This document shows positions 46,955 through 59,780 of a stretch of 64,000 bases of DNA, in pieces. The stretch comes from Symbiodinium natans (lineage: Eukaryota; Sar; Dinophyceae; Suessiales; Symbiodiniaceae), in the NCBI GenBank assembly GCA_905221605.1, contig CAJNDS010000108.1:162698-226697 (forward strand). The letters run 5' to 3'. The translations under genes and the position numbers were made by a program. Under the pieces are notes generated by a model that saw only the letters and a list, made by a program, of their open reading frames with translations, had not been told where the DNA came from and did not search any database. How positions within the stretch are numbered: position 1 is the stretch's first letter; every line of letters starts with the position of its first letter.

Positions 46955-47449
46955 GTGTTCTTATATGCCCGGACGTTCAGCTCCGAGGTGGTTTCAGGTG
47001 GCAGTACAGATGCTAACCTTCTGCTGGGGCCTCGCATCTTCGCGCTGATGTTAATCGAGATGCTTGAGTTCTGCGGCCCCTTAGAATCGCTTATACCCTT
47101 TTCTCCTCAAGCCTATCTGTTTGGCGTGTATTATGGGCCAGCTTCTACGAAGGCTGCCGGCGAGGTGCGCGCCGAGGCCCGGCACCTGCCTGTGCAGACC
47201 CTGTCCTTGGGGTATGCTTCGGTGCATGGCGCAGCGTTACAGACTGGAAGGCAAGAGGGAGAAGGAGAAGGAGAAGGACAAGGAGAACCAGAATCAGAAG
47301 GAGAAGGACAAGGAGAAGAAAGATGCGAAGGAGGCCAAAGAAGTGAAGTGAAGGCACGGCTCCAGGTTTCACCGGGTGCTTTGAGGGGTCCGTACAGGGT
47401 GTGCAGGAGCCCCCGCGGCAAGAAGAAAAAACGAGAATGGGAGGATTGA
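46955..47449 (+). CDS. Candidate exon(s) with Lys/Glu-rich tract
   Basis: Two overlapping + frames are open here. One (46955-47449) reads YYGPASTKAAGEVRAEARH and then an Gly/Glu repeat. The other (47240-47350) reads KREKEKEKDKENQNQKE then KDKEKKDAKEAKEVK, a highly charged helix typical of nucleolar or splicing-factor proteins. The second looks more like real protein. Low complexity means either could be chance. Confidence 0.32.
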   Translation: MFLYARTFSSEVVSGGSTDANLLLGPRIFALMLIEMLEFCGPLESLIPFSPQAYLFGVYYGPASTKAAGEVRAEARHLPVQTLSLGYASVHGAALQTGRQEGEGEGEGQGEPESEGEGQGEERCEGGQRSEVKARLQVSPGALRGPYRVCRSPRGKKKKREWED

Positions 47450-50150
47450 CCAACATGTCCTGACAAGTTTGCACGAGTCTGTTCACAAAGCAGATTTGAA
47501 TCCTGCTATTTCCTGCTGCCTGGCCCAAGCGTGACCTCGTAGATTGCAGCGATGAGTTCCCCTGACACTCTGAAATTTCATTCAGCACCAGGAACCTACC
47601 ATGCTTGCGAGGCATGCGACACTTGATCCGACCAGATGCCACACTCCAAGACCAATAAAGACGCAACCAAGCCACTTGGGGCAGCTCTGCTTGCTGCTTG
47701 CCATCTTCTGCCCGGAGCCTAGTCCTTGATTGCGTGAAAGCGCCCAGACATACTCGAATGCACTCGTCTAAACGTACAGAACCATTGGGCCACTGGGAAT
47801 TGTAAGACGCTTCCCATACGGCACTGCGCAGTCCTGAAGGCTGCAGCGGCAGGGGTGTGAGAGTGATGTTTGGCGTCAGCAGGAACGAACCTGCAATAAC
47901 CTGCACCAAACCAGGACCTCAACTAGTGGTTATAAAGTACCGTGAGATGAAACATCCACTGCACGGTACCCAGGCATGTTGTCAGTTTGCGAGCATAGCA
48001 TCATCAAAATGCACAAAAAAGTCCTGCTCGCCTTCGATGCGCTGATTCGTTGGATTCAGAAACTCCTTGGACCCACCGTGCCCATTTTTGTCATTTCACC
48101 TATATTCATTGCTTCTGATTTTGTGAGAGCCACAAGGGGCAGGCAACTTCCTTGGCTACAAAGCTTGTCAGAAGCCGTGAGGCTGGACACTTGATGTCTC
48201 GCGGTCCCCGAGCTCCCCAACAAACATTTTTCTTGTGCTGTGAGCTGTGGGGGCGCGAGCACGTGGATGCATGCACTAGTGTCACTGGGCATGCCATGAA
48301 GTTACCCAGACTTGCCGTAGGCTTTCCGAGAGTCTGGCCTGGCATGGCCTGACTATACTTCAAGCCTGATTGTATGCTAGATACTGCCTTGAATTGAGGC
48401 CACACCTGAAATGACTATGTCTATTCTCTTCCACAATACGTCAAAGTACATGCTATAAGTGACAATGAAGCAAACCCCGTACCGCTGCTTCCTCACATGT
48501 TGTCATGCGCATTCATGCGCCAAACAGTACGCATACGAAGCCTCTCAAGGGTTTACTGTATATTTCTTGTGTGTTTGGTATTGACACAGCAGTGTTACAT
48601 TAGTTGTACATGTTCACCCTGTCGAATGCTCTTGTTGGTGCTCAGCGGGCATGCGAAGACATCTTCATCGTGATGAAGTCTCACACCTTTCAGCACCGTT
48701 GCAGTCAGCAGCAGTAGTAGAAGTACAGGGGGCAGAATAGTGGCAATAGTGCAGTCTATCGTGATTCATACCTACACTTGGTACACTGAGTACAGAACTT
48801 GCCCTGCTCCTTCCCGTGTGGAAGGATGGAGCAGCCTGGCTGGGCTTCATGCGACTTGAAGTGCCCAGGAAGCACTTGGAGCAAAGGCGCTCAGAATTAG
48901 CGGAGGACGTTACTACGATTTAGTGACAGTCGCATTTGACGCTCCGCCCTTCCACCCTTGCATTGGTTGCGGCTCGTGGGACAGCTACTACAAATTGACC
49001 ATGATGGATCCAATGAGAGGAAGAGTGATAGCGTGAACAAGAATTATTACAGATGCAAAGTGAAGATGTGATGATAAGCAGCGTTGGCCTTTGAGTTTGG
49101 ATTTGGGCAGACATGAGAAAGCTCCAAAAAGTCCGAAACGGTTGGACTCGTACTGAATTCGAACCCAAGCCCGAGGAACGCGCGAGGTGCTCTTTGTCAA
49201 CATAGTTGCATCGCGAAGGACGCAGCTGCCGGCATGCTGTTGCCGTTCCTAGAAGTGCGTGCTTGCACCGTTGCGGACCGCACCATATCAGGCACCAGGC
49301 CGATGAAGGCAAAGACGACGCAAGCCAGAGACAGGACCTGGCGAATGAAGACGTAGCAAGTGTGGAATTGCTATATAAGTGCTGCACCAAACCCTAGTAA
49401 AGCCGAACTTGATTTAAGCCTTTACGCCTTGAAGCGTGCGGTGGCAGAAGTTGTGTCTACATTGTGACATCAATATTTGGGCAACTGTTGGTCTTCCATG
49501 GTCTTCCCATAAGGATGTGCAGCGGGAATGTGTTCCAGCCTATCATCCAACTCCACACACAAGTAGTTGCAAGAGTTTCTTTTGAGCGGGCTTCCGCGGT
49601 GGCTGCTCCCGCCCGGCTTATGCCTCCATGGCTTTGTTTGGGGCTTATAGCGGAACACTAGTCGCTCCTTGAGAGTTTGCTGATGAGACCAAGGCGAAGG
49701 ACAAAAACAAAACCCGAACAAACATGTGGTTAAGAGTTACTAGGAGTATGGCTGTGACGCACATGATGTCATGGGATCTCTAGCTCTGAACATCATGGCC
49801 GATGGCACGCTCGCTTGCTGAAGTCTTTTGAAATTGCACACATCAGCAACGACAACAGAAACAATTGCAAGTACTTGTGGAATGGCTTGTCGGTGCTGCT
49901 GTTTACGGCCAGGACGCCCCCAAAGAGCCGACCACCGGCACGGACCTCACATTTATTGTCTGCAACTGGAAATGCCAAGCCAGACATTGGCATGTCGGTT
50001 AGACGATGTGCAGTCACAAGGACGGCAGTGCAGTTGAAGTGGTCACTTGGGGCAAGGACGCCTCTCAAGCCGTAAAGCTGGCTTCTTAGCCCGTTGACAG
50101 GCATGTTCATCGTGTGCTTTTTTTGGCTGCATCTCCCCATAGCTGATGTC
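47450..50150. other. No recognisable gene
   Basis: A + frame at 47976-48194 contains a hydrophobic helix (LLGPTVPIFVISPIFIA) but no start context or splice pattern. The rest has no motif I can identify on either strand. Confidence 0.35.
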
Positions 50151-50154
50151 GCAG

Positions 50155-50210
50155 GCCTGGGCCAGATCAGCTCTCGACGCCGAAGGTCATCAACAAAGGC
50201 CGTTGCTGGT
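50155..50210 (+). CDS. Candidate exon with GTGAGT donor
   Basis: Bounded by GATGTCGCAG and GTGAGTG, so the splice signals are good. The frame reads GLGQISSRRRRSSTKAVA, an Arg/Ser patch like a nuclear localisation or phosphorylation region. Unidentified. Confidence 0.35.
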
Positions 50211-51403
50211 GAGTGTACGGGTGTCTGTATCTTTCGGGAACATGCTGGAGCATTTGCAAGGCTCCAGAAGCCTTACACCCAAGCGGCCACAGGGACCATC
50301 GACGTTTGGCGCGTTCGGCCAGCCTGGTTTAACATGGCACGCGCTGTGTGTTGAGTACCCTGTGCTCATGGGGTAGTCACGCTTTGTCTCTGCCAGGAGC
50401 AAAGAAAATGAGACAGTTGCTGGCTGGGTGGTCCGGGTCCTTGGTGGTGATGCGCAAGCAGGGGCTGGAATCCCTGCGGCTTGCTTGCTTCTTTGATCTC
50501 CTTTGACTTGTCCCTGTACTGGAAGCCCAGGAACACGACACCCGCATACGCAGCACGATGCCGCTCAACCCCGCTGCCGAGGATACGCTGCCGAGTTTGC
50601 ACGCGACGGGAAAATCCAAGCACCATGTGACCATGTGTTTTCATTGTTGCAGGAACGCGGCGAGAAGGCCAGGTGCTCGGTTTAACAATGCGTCGTTCCA
50701 TGCAAGTTCAAAGCCAACGTCGAACGCAATTGTGGGCATGTTTCTCTAGTTCTGCATGAGTACTCAGTCCAGTTTGGCTTGGCCTTCGGCAAGCCAGCAG
50801 CAATGCTCTCTTGATGATGCGTCTCAGGCGACACTGGCAGTTCATCCGGCCCTCGAAGCAGCCCGTGAAAAGGGCAAGAAGCCCCGGGGAGTAAAGAGGC
50901 TCCATGGGCTTCTTGCATTCTTGGAGATGTTTTGTTGCAATATGGCAATATAGGCCCTATACAAACCCAGAGAGCATGTTGCCCCGTGTTTCCTCTGTGC
51001 ACATGTGGGTTGCATCAAGCTGCATCTGAAGAGTTTCCAGGTCCCCGCTCATGACCCGTCCGTATCGGTCATGCATTGTTGTGCATGTTCATGTCCCAGT
51101 GCCCGGGCAGGTATGCGGGCATCGGAGCCCAAGCTTCTTCTGTCGACCAGGTCCCAATCCACCTTTGTCATCTTGCATCTCATTCAACATATTCGAGCTG
51201 AGGCTTGAATAGACCCTAAACTTTACTAAAGCTTCAACCGCAACGGGGCTGGCGCAGATCTTTCGAGATAAGTGGGTGGCCGGAGGGGGGGCGGGGGGGC
51301 AGGCAAGGGATCCGTCTTAGGCCCCCTGTGAAAGCCTCATTTCCTGAACCCAGGTCATGTCAGGTGATGCATGAGGCGCCGCGGAGCCATGTTGCCCGAG
51401 CTT

Positions 51404-51473
51404 CAGGTGATCTTCGGCCGCGATATGGATTTCAGCGGTGAAGGCGATGGCACAGATCTGGCTGAGCGCGTCT
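51404..51473 (+). CDS. Candidate exon, unidentified
   Basis: GAGCTTCAG is followed by VIFGRDMDFSGEGDGTDLAE and a GT at GCGC|GTCTC. Balanced, globular-like. The frame remains open to 51650. No family recognised. Confidence 0.38.
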
Positions 51474-51688
51474 CAGCATCCACTTTCGTTGAGGTCTTTG
51501 CTTTTCGGGCACATGTAACTTGCAAGCCTGGCACTCAGGAGTACGACGGCCGTGCCGGCCTCTCCTCACAGTCCGTGCCAAGAGCAGGCGGTGAAAGCTC
51601 GGACGAGTTCGATTGGAGCCTTGCAAATATGTTTCTTGCACTCCTCGGTTGAAATATCTGTTTTGAATGCCGCTGTGTGCGTGCATGG

Positions 51689-51850
51689 GATGCAGAATTG
51701 TACGTTGACAAATGTGCACGAGCCCTTATGTTTCTTCAGAATGTTACACCCTGCATCGTCGGCACTCCATACATGAACTGCCTGATCCAGAAAGCCGCCG
51801 CCTGCATTATCGTTCTTCCGAAGGCGGCGTCAAAAAGGTCGATGCGGCGC
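51689..51850 (+). CDS. Candidate exon, unidentified
   Basis: The frame reads AELYVDKCARALMFLQNVTP then CIVGTPYMNCLIQKAAAC. Hydrophobic periodicity and Cys content look like a folded protein. It is on the same strand as the frames at 51404 and 52637 and may share a gene with them. Unidentified. Confidence 0.38.
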
Positions 51851-52636
51851 CGAGAGGGGCATGGAACAATGGCAGTCCCGTCGGGTCCAGTTGCGAGGCG
51901 CACAGTCGTATCCATGCGGGTCCCTCGGAAACTCGACGAACGCAGGAGGCTGCGGCGAAGGTTCGGTCACCAAGTGACTGCCGTCGAGCTGGCTGACTTG
52001 GGCACGAAAACAATCGGGGTGGCACAGTAATAATCTGTCATATCTCCGACAGTAGTGTGTGTTTGGCCAGGCCCCCTCTCCCCAAACCGGAGTCCCGGCG
52101 TGGCCAAGGCTTCGGGACTCGTCACTGTCGGACAAAACTTGGGTGCGTGCAGCTGCCATGACACTGCCACGCACCCGAAGTTGCAGGTGTTTGGGCAGAA
52201 TTCCGCTTTCCACGCTGAGGAGCAGCATGTCCAGGCAAGGACTGGGGAGACAGCTGTAGTCCCTGAAAACCTCAGCAGTGGCCGAAGTTGGAGATCGCAG
52301 TGGAAGCCCGCCAAATATTCATATATTCAAGTTTTGCAAATAAAAACAGAAAAAATGGGTAACAGTAGCAATAATCGTAGTCATAGTATATACCAATAGT
52401 ACTAATATTATATGAAGAATGATACAAATAGTATTCATGCCAAGAGGAGTCGCACCTGTGATCTTATAGAGAGCCGCCTTTGCTTTGCGACGTGCATCCC
52501 TGCACCTTGCAGATGCTGTCTATTGCTGTCCAGTGCACCCCTGAATCGGAGGCTGCTCGTGAGGCGTTCTTTGGCAAAGACTCCGTTTGCACCTCAGTGT
52601 GAGGGGCGCCTGCAGTGCGAAAGGCTCAATGCTGGC

Positions 52637-52765
52637 TGCAGAGGCTGGGGCACCTTCTTGGAAGTCGCCAAAAGCTTCGAAGCAGGCATCACCGAGCAGT
52701 GGTTTCTCCGCATTGCTAAAGCTTCGAAGGCTGTCTCCGATGTCAGTGCTGGTCGCCAGTTGTAG
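52637..52765 (+). CDS. Candidate terminal exon, unidentified
   Basis: The frame reads CRGWGTFLEVAKSFEAGI then TEQWFLRIAKASKAVSDVS and stops with TAG at 52763. Amphipathic helices are likely. No family recognised. Confidence 0.35.
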   Translation, partial: CRGWGTFLEVAKSFEAGITEQWFLRIAKASKAVSDVSAGRQL

Positions 52766-53489
52766 CAGATTCTAGCATTCCTGCTGTCATTGTTGGCTGA
52801 ACCGTTATCATACATTCTGCACTCTTTCTTGCATGCTCCACTGCCTTTCATGTTTTTGTGCGGCACATCTTTCGTGACAGAGGGCGCCGTTTTTCCGGAG
52901 CCATGTTTTCACTCTTCAAGCGACAGCGTTCATAGCTCTTGCTGCGAGTCCATTTCACCTTCGCGGACCTAGACAGCCCAACTCATAAGAATCCCGACCT
53001 CGTTTAAGGAGCACCATCTGGAAGGGGCCGTAGGGTGGGATTGTCGAGATACAACGTCCATCTTTCTCGCGATCTTGCATGTGCCCACGCACTCCGCCGC
53101 ACGCTTGCTAGCTTGCACTCGCACGCACACTTGCCAACTGAAGCACTCCCGGGGCATGTGAAGAGGGACCTAGCTGAGTACAGCAACGATCCTGCTTGTG
53201 CTGGCCTCGGCCAGCCCTTCAAGTCATGCCAGCACATCCCTGGTCACTTCTACCATGACTTTCTGAATTTTTGGAACCACCGTTGGCAGGAAGGCAGCAG
53301 CAGGGATCCGAGAAGGGATGTCTAGGGTGGTGCGAAAGTGGACCTGAGGCTCACACCTGCTTGTAGACTGCCCGTTTCCCATACCAAGCTGTCTCCTTCA
53401 AGGAACCGGCGTCGATCTGGTTGGTGCCGTGGTCTTCGGTCAGACAGGCAGGAGAGCTCTGCTCGCTGCAGTAACAGTGCTATGTTCGT
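52766..53489. other. No recognisable gene
   Basis: Unique sequence immediately before the minisatellite array. No motif recognised. Confidence 0.35.
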
Positions 53490-55400
53490 TTGTCTTGCCT
53501 ATTGGTGTGTCTTCGCGAATTATTAGATCTGTATGCGGTTGTTTTGCTCTTGGTGCGTCTTCGCTTACTAGTGCAGTTGTTTTGCTCATTGGTGTCTCTT
53601 CGCTTACTATATGCGGTTGTCTTGCCTGTTGGTGCGTGTTCGCTTACTATTCGGTCTAATCCCCTGACCCTCATATTAAAGGCCGCCCCTGGTATAAAAA
53701 AAAACAACCCAAATCTCCAAAAAGTTTTAGGTTCTTATCGTTTGTCTGAACAAACAGCCCGTCCTTCGAGCTTGCTGGCTCAGTTATAGCAGTGCTGGTG
53801 CTTTCAAGCGTGCGAGGGCAGGGAGGCGGGGGAACCCTAAACGCAAAGCTTTACAGGGTTTCGGGCTCTCAGAGTCAGGGATTAGGGGCAACTAAAGAGT
53901 TCAGGGTTCAGGTTTCTGCTTCAGGCTTCCGTTATCTTGGAGCCACCTCCCAAGCTCGTCGAGGTGATTGGAAGGGTTGGGTTCAGGGTTCAGGGTTCAC
54001 GGTTCACGGTTCACGGTTCAGGGTTCAGGGTTCAGGGTTCAGGGTTCAGGGTTTAGGGTTTAGGGTTTAGGGTTTATTGTTTAGGGTTTAGGGTTTAAGG
54101 TGCTCGCGGGTCAAAAAGGGTCTAGGGTTTATGGTTTAGAGGTTGGGGGTTTAGGGTTTATAGAGTTTAGATGTTTGTCTTGCTTCTTTGTGGTGTGTGG
54201 AGGGGATGCCACCACGCCGGATGCGCGAGCTGGGCAAACCCCCCTTATTCGGCAGAGGCTTCTATTTGGGGGCGGCGGAATCGGGTTTTCGGGCAAAGAG
54301 GTTTTTAGCACTAGGGGGAGGATCATTGTTAGGGGAAGGGATTATATATGCAGATGTTTTGCTTATTGGTGCGTCTTCGCTCACCAGGTGCGGTTGTTTT
54401 GCCTACTGGTGTGTCTTCGCATACTATATGATCTATGTACACAGTTGGTGCGTCTTGGCTTGCTATGCGCGGTTGTTTTACCTATATTGGTGCGTCTTCG
54501 CGCACTATATGATCCAAACATGCAGTTGTGTTGCTTATTGGTTCGTCTTCGCCTACTCTTTGCAGCTGTTTTGGCTAGTTGTTTAGCTTTTTTGGTGCGT
54601 CTTCGCTTACTATATGTTCGATATGCAGTTGCTTTGCATATTGGTGCGTCTTCGCTTACTATGTGCGGTTGTTTTGCCTGTTGGTGTGTCTTCGCTTTAT
54701 GCATTTGTTTTGCGTATTGGCGCGTGTTCGCTTACTATGTGTTGTTGCTGTGCCTATTGGCGCGTCTTCAAGTACTATATGATCTATATGGTCTATATGC
54801 AAGTGTTTTGCTTCGTGGTGCGTCTTCGCTTACTATATGATCTATGTGCAGTTGTTTTGCTTATTTGTGCGTCTCTTCCTATGTGCAGTTGTTTTGCCTA
54901 TTGGTGCCTCATCGCTTACGGTATGATCTGTCTGTAATTGTTTTGCTTATTGGTGCGTCTTTGCTTGCTACGTGCGGTTCTTTTGCCTATTGGCGCGCCT
55001 TCGCTTACTATATGATCTGTATGCAGTTTTTTTTGCCTATTGGTGCATTTCTATGTGCAGTTGTTTTGCTTATTTGCGCGTCTTCATTTCCTATATTTTC
55101 TAAATGCTGTTGTTCTGCCTGTGGTGCGTCTTGGCTGACTATGCGCGGTTGCTTTGCCCAACATTGGTGCGTCTTCGCACACTATATCCATTGGCGCGTC
55201 TTCGTTTACTATATGATCTCTGTGCATTTGCTTGCCTTACTAGTGCGTCTTTGCTTCCTTTGTGCGGTTGTATTGCCTAGTGCGTCTTCGCTGGCTATAC
55301 GGTCTAATGCCGTTGTTTTGCCTACTGGTGCGTCTTCGCTTACTATGTGCGGTTGTTTTGCTTGTTGGCGCATCTTCGCTCACTATGTGCCGTTGTTCCC
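53490..55400. repeat. Minisatellite array GGTGCGTCTTCGCTTACTAT...GGTTGTTTTGC
   Basis: About 30 diverged units built from two modules: TATTGGTGCGTCTTCGCT and TACTATATGCGGTTGTTTTG. Unit length is about 40 bases, or 55-60 when a TGATCTATATGC insert is present. The array is interrupted from about 53670 to 54340 by unique sequence and telomere-like repeats. It creates a 246-residue + frame and several others, all showing the repeat rather than a protein fold. Confidence 0.88.
53975..54165. repeat. Variant telomeric block (TTCAGGG then TTTAGGG)
   Basis: Units change from TTCAGGG and TTCACGG to TTTAGGG in order, with scattered TTTATGG and TTTATTG. It lies inside the minisatellite array. Confidence 0.92.
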
Positions 55401-55503
55401 CGCCCTTGGTGTGCTGTGAGCTTTTGGACTGAACTCTTCTCCTCGTCCGGTCTGCTCCTCGCCCATGATGTCCCATGTCACGGTTTCGCTTGCCAAAACG
55501 CAG

Positions 55504-55870
55504 ATGATCAAACCCTGTGAAGCAACGGAGCATGAGTATTGGTGCAAGGAAAGAATCGCTCGACATAGAAACCGATGGGAAGCTGCAACTGCAAAGAAGT
55601 TGCAAGTGAACCTAAATGAAGTGCCTTGACTACGCGTCCATTTGTGTTGCAGGTGCAGCGCTGCCCGAGACGAGCTCCGTGGCGGACTCCCGCGCTTGGC
55701 CTTGACATGACTACGTAGTTCAAAATTACCGGAATGCGCCAACTGCCAGACAATGTGTGGAGACAAGTGTTCAGAAGTGCGCAGTGGTGATAGCTCCTGA
55801 CGCCGAGGCAAGCGACGTGTTGACGTGCTGCGATCTCAGACGCTTCATCAAGCAGTGCCACGGCGTGCCA
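55504..55870 (+). CDS. Possible L7Ae-fold RNA-binding protein, two or three exons
   Basis: Exon 55775-55870, entered after GTGTTCAG and left at GTCAGT, reads KCAVVIAPDAEASDVLTC then CDLRRFIKQCHGVP. This matches the shape of the L7Ae fold (KxxxVVIAPDxE ... L...C...xVP), found in ribosomal, snoRNP and SECIS-binding proteins. A basic helical exon at about 55504-55596 (EHEYWCKERIARHRNRW, EAATAKKLQ) and a short piece at 55652-55706 (ALPETSSVADSRAW, after a GTTGCAG acceptor) lie just upstream. The expected next segment (VFALxRxxLG) was not found, so the assignment is tentative. Confidence 0.42.
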
Positions 55871-56408
55871 GTCAGTTGAAGATGGCAGACTCGGGGGCCG
55901 AGGAAGGTCTGCTTTGCTGATACGGCGGGCACCGACCTTGGTGTGCAACTGTTCTTGGGGCGTGCGTTCTCCCTTACTTGCAGCAGTAGGGTTGCCATTA
56001 TCTCACAAAGGAGGGTTAGGGTCTTTGCCAAAGGTCTTTCGGCTGGATTTTGTCGTGTTACATCTTGTATGGCACCTGCAGGGACAGCCCCAACAACACG
56101 GCTCTAGCGACTAGTTGCCGACAGAGCCGCTACCCCTTCACCCCCTGTGGTGTGGTGTGGTATGCAAAAAGGGTTCTGTGGGTTCGCTGCGGCTGGAGGA
56201 TTGGGGTTTCCCGGCAGTCTGCACAGGCCGCAATAGAGAAGGGGTGAAAGATGTTTCCCTCATGCATACAGTGAGGGACTGAGCTCGACGGGTAAAGGGT
56301 GTAGGGTTTAGGCTTTCACTGCCAAGTGCTAGCCAGATTGGGGTGGCGAACTGCAAACCGGGACGATATATTCGGCAACCTTGATTCCCGAACGCACAGT
56401 GAAGGTTC

Positions 56409-56560
56409 ATGTTTAACTTGGGGGTCGATCCTCGCTTCGTGCTCGCGTATCACAGCCTCAAGAGCCACAGAGACCGGAATGTTGTGTTCTTTGAAGAGGC
56501 CAGAAGTCTGCCGAGCTCCATGCTCACAAAGGGAAAAGGCCGATGTCGTCACATGAAGAG
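56409..56560 (+). CDS. Candidate exon, unidentified
   Basis: A + frame reads NLGVDPRFVLAYHSLKSH then RDRNVVFFEEARSLPSSM. Composition is protein-like, but borders and family are unknown. Confidence 0.28.
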
Positions 56561-59500
56561 GATGTCAAAAGTGCTTAGCTTGATTCAATATTCCTGCCAG
56601 GGTCGGCGTGCAATGCAAGGATACTTCTGGCTCAGCTGGTTGCCTGGGGCCCAGAGAGCAATGACCTTGTCAACATGTGTCACCTCTCCATGAAAAAACT
56701 AAGTTAAAAAGTCGATCTCTCTCTCTCTGAAGGTCCAAGTGCAAACCTTTGCACTCTGCAAGCGGGGTGGCATCCCGAAGCCCGCGATCGGCAAGGGCCC
56801 CACGGGATGAGAGCGCCTGGGTGCTTCGCCGGGGGTGGTTGAGCTCTACGCTAAGGCTACGGCTAAGGGTTGAGAGGTCTCTCAGAGTTGAGTTTAAGAC
56901 AACGCCCATGTTTCAGACCGGAGCGGAACGTAACTTTCACGTGCAAAGCCTCCAACATTGACATGCGAATGACCCGCATGAACCTTTACAGGCCATGACT
57001 TACATGGGTTCTTCCGCTCACCCTGACTCGTAGAGCCTTTGGGTACAAGGGCCTAATTGTGACCAGAAACTTGAATTAAGGTGATTTCCACTAATCAGGA
57101 GCTCGTGCAGTTTCCATGTGCCCTCGATCTGGGTCGAGGTTCGTCCAAGCCCGGGTAGCTAGCTGCGTTTGTTTAGAAATTCCGCAAGCCTTGCGCAGAA
57201 GCAATCTGATGAGGCAAATGCATTCGAAGGCCTCTTGCAGCCCACAAATGTTCACATGAGCTGGCAAGCTCACTGCTACATCTACCAGCTTTCAGCTAGC
57301 ACTAGCACGTGGTCCTCTTGTTTTGCCGTCAACCTTCGCTGAAGCAACTTGCAAGCACTTGCTCCTGCCTCGCGACGCAACTTCGAGTGCTTTGCTCTGT
57401 GAGCCGTCTGAGGCTCGTGAGAACAGCTTCAGGCATGGATTCGCATGTGCATTTGAGCCAGGGCAGTCCGTTCGGCTGCTGGCTGCTCTGCAGGTTTCCA
57501 TGAACCGCATTGCGCCATGAAATGCACCACTGACAAGGCAGAAAGCCACGAGCACAGAGCTTTGTGCAACGTTTTCTTCGCACATCCGGGCTCAGGAGTT
57601 CTGCGCCGTGTGCTCTCGCCTTGCTCTTTCGATCTCTTGTGCCAGGTCGTCTATGGCCAAATGACCCCACGGCAATCAGAGCCACTATGGGCAGAGCGCA
57701 AGGTGCCTTTGATGAGCGTCCACGCTCGTGTTCCTGGTACCTAAATCCTTTCTTGAACATGACCTTAGTGGCAACAGAATGATGTCACAGTGCTAGGCCG
57801 CTAGGCGTTAGGCGCGTCAGGCATCTCGTAGAGGTCTTATGCCATGTCGAGCCTCTGTGCAGAGTGCCATTAAGGCGAACCTGCTGCGCGAATACCCTGG
57901 GTCGCTTGCCTAGGATGTTGGAAGACAAGACTATTTGAAATCGGGCTTCTCATGAAGTGGCTGCAAGGCGGAAGCACTTGGGAGCACTGGAGATGCCGTT
58001 CATGCAGCGACCCCGGAAGAGCTGGAGAGAAGTCTGCATCTGTGTCGAATTGCAAGCTCAGCCCGCTCACAAAGACAACTAAAGCTCTGTTCTTGCTCTA
58101 CTGCGCATTTCGCTTGTAATGCAGGTCACAGCAAGCTGACATCTTCTGTGATGGGCACCGGCGCACAGCCACCCCACCGCCTTCTTCAGGGTCTGGCTTT
58201 TGCCCCGGTCGGTGTGAGCTGAAAGTTTGTTCACTATGCACACAAGGTAGCTAATTAATTAGCTCTCTCTCGCTCTGTCTTTCCCACCTGTGCTTGTGCA
58301 TAGCAGCTTTCGACAGGCTTTGCCACGCCAAGGGGTCACAGTCGATCTGGAGCTAGTTTGTCGGAAGCTTGGCATTGCACAGCTGACGTTCATATTCAGA
58401 GGCAGTTGGAGCAAAGGAAAGAGGCAAGCGCAGGCAATAGCTTCAAAAGGAACCTGCTCTTGCCTTCTGTGCTTGCTGGCTTCGCTAGGCTTTCTTCTGG
58501 TTCAACTGGGTTGCGGCGCTTTTGCCCAGTTTGATTTGCATGATGTGTCCGCAAGGTTTGAAGGCTCCGCTGGGAAGCCCACAGCACTTGCCGAGACTTG
58601 CATGCATCATCACGCATTGCACTTTGACGAAGAGAGGCAGCTGAGGCAGCTGGTTTAACCGCTTACGCGGGGCCGCTTAGGCAACAGGCCGAAACAGATG
58701 TGGTAAGCAGAGAAGTAGCCATGGGGGTGGAGTGGAGGACTTAAATCCAGACCCCCTGGGCCTGCTGGCCTTACCAGGTCTTGCCAATTGGGCATTCCGA
58801 ACAACAGCCTTGTTTCAGTTTGCAGGGCATGGCCATCTTGGGCAGCTGTGCCATCGCTGGAACTCAGGAGTGGGACCAACCTCGACCTACCCGGGCACTC
58901 ACGCCGCCACCGCGGCAACGTGTTGAGGCAAAGGGCTTTGGATTTCCCAGACCATGCTGAGTCGATACACATGGTGCGAATCAAGCAGTGAGACCTGGCT
59001 GTGCACCCGTCAGGCCGACGCTTTTGGCAAGCCAACGATTCACGGGACGGCTCCTGAGCTCTCCAAGATTCTCCAAGACATTGTTCCTCCACGCGCAGAG
59101 CATGTTGGCTGCATGTTGCATGCATGTTGCAGGGTCCCTACCTGGGCGCGGGACAAGCACTCCAGCGTTTTGGAGGGTGGTCAGCGGAGGTGGCAGATGG
59201 TCGGGGTGGGCAGTAGAAGTTGGCCGTTCCTACTTCGTTCTCGCATGCTGCTAAGCAGGCTCAAAGGACACGCTCAGATGCCGCTGACGGAGCGGCAACA
59301 TCCAATCTTCGGGCGCTCGAACGCAAGGTCCTCAGTCCTCGGCAGTGGAGGTAAGTTGTGTCCTGCCTTCCTTGCCCGCCTTGTTTCTCTTCGGCCATAC
59401 TTCTTTTTGGCCCCCCCGCATGAGACCCGCTGTCGCAGCAAACCGCATGAAGCTGCGATTCGGTACTGAGTGAGGTGGCCTGTCTCCTTGGTGGAGAGTG

Positions 59501-59780
59501 ACGGCCCTGACATGCAAGTGCCGCGCTAGGTACAGCGTTTGGGATCTCGGAACGTCGCTCCCAACGTAGCTGTTATTGACTTCATGATGAAGCTCGGCAT
59601 TTGCTTGGGGTCAGAGTTGTGGGTCGCTTGCTTAAAGCACTTCCCAAAGGAACTCTATCCAACCCCAGAAGATAATGAAGACCGTTTACCGAGTGCAAAG
59701 AGCCCTCGGCCACTCAACACGTGCTCTCCCCTCAAAACCCGGGCGCGCGCGCGATGCATCTCGGGACCGTTGACTGCCGT
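56561..59780. other. No firmly recognisable gene
   Basis: One single degenerate TTTAGGG stands just upstream (about 56300-56315) and a CT tract at 56718-56730. A + frame at 58290-58658 has a Leu/Cys-rich hydrophobic stretch, and one at 59539-59700 reads VAVIDFMMKLGICLGSELW. Neither can be supported further. Confidence 0.3.

Noticed and set aside
54100-54840. 246-residue + frame rich in Phe, Tyr, Cys and Leu, looking like a membrane protein
   Set aside because: It follows the minisatellite units module by module; the hydrophobic look comes from the repeat.
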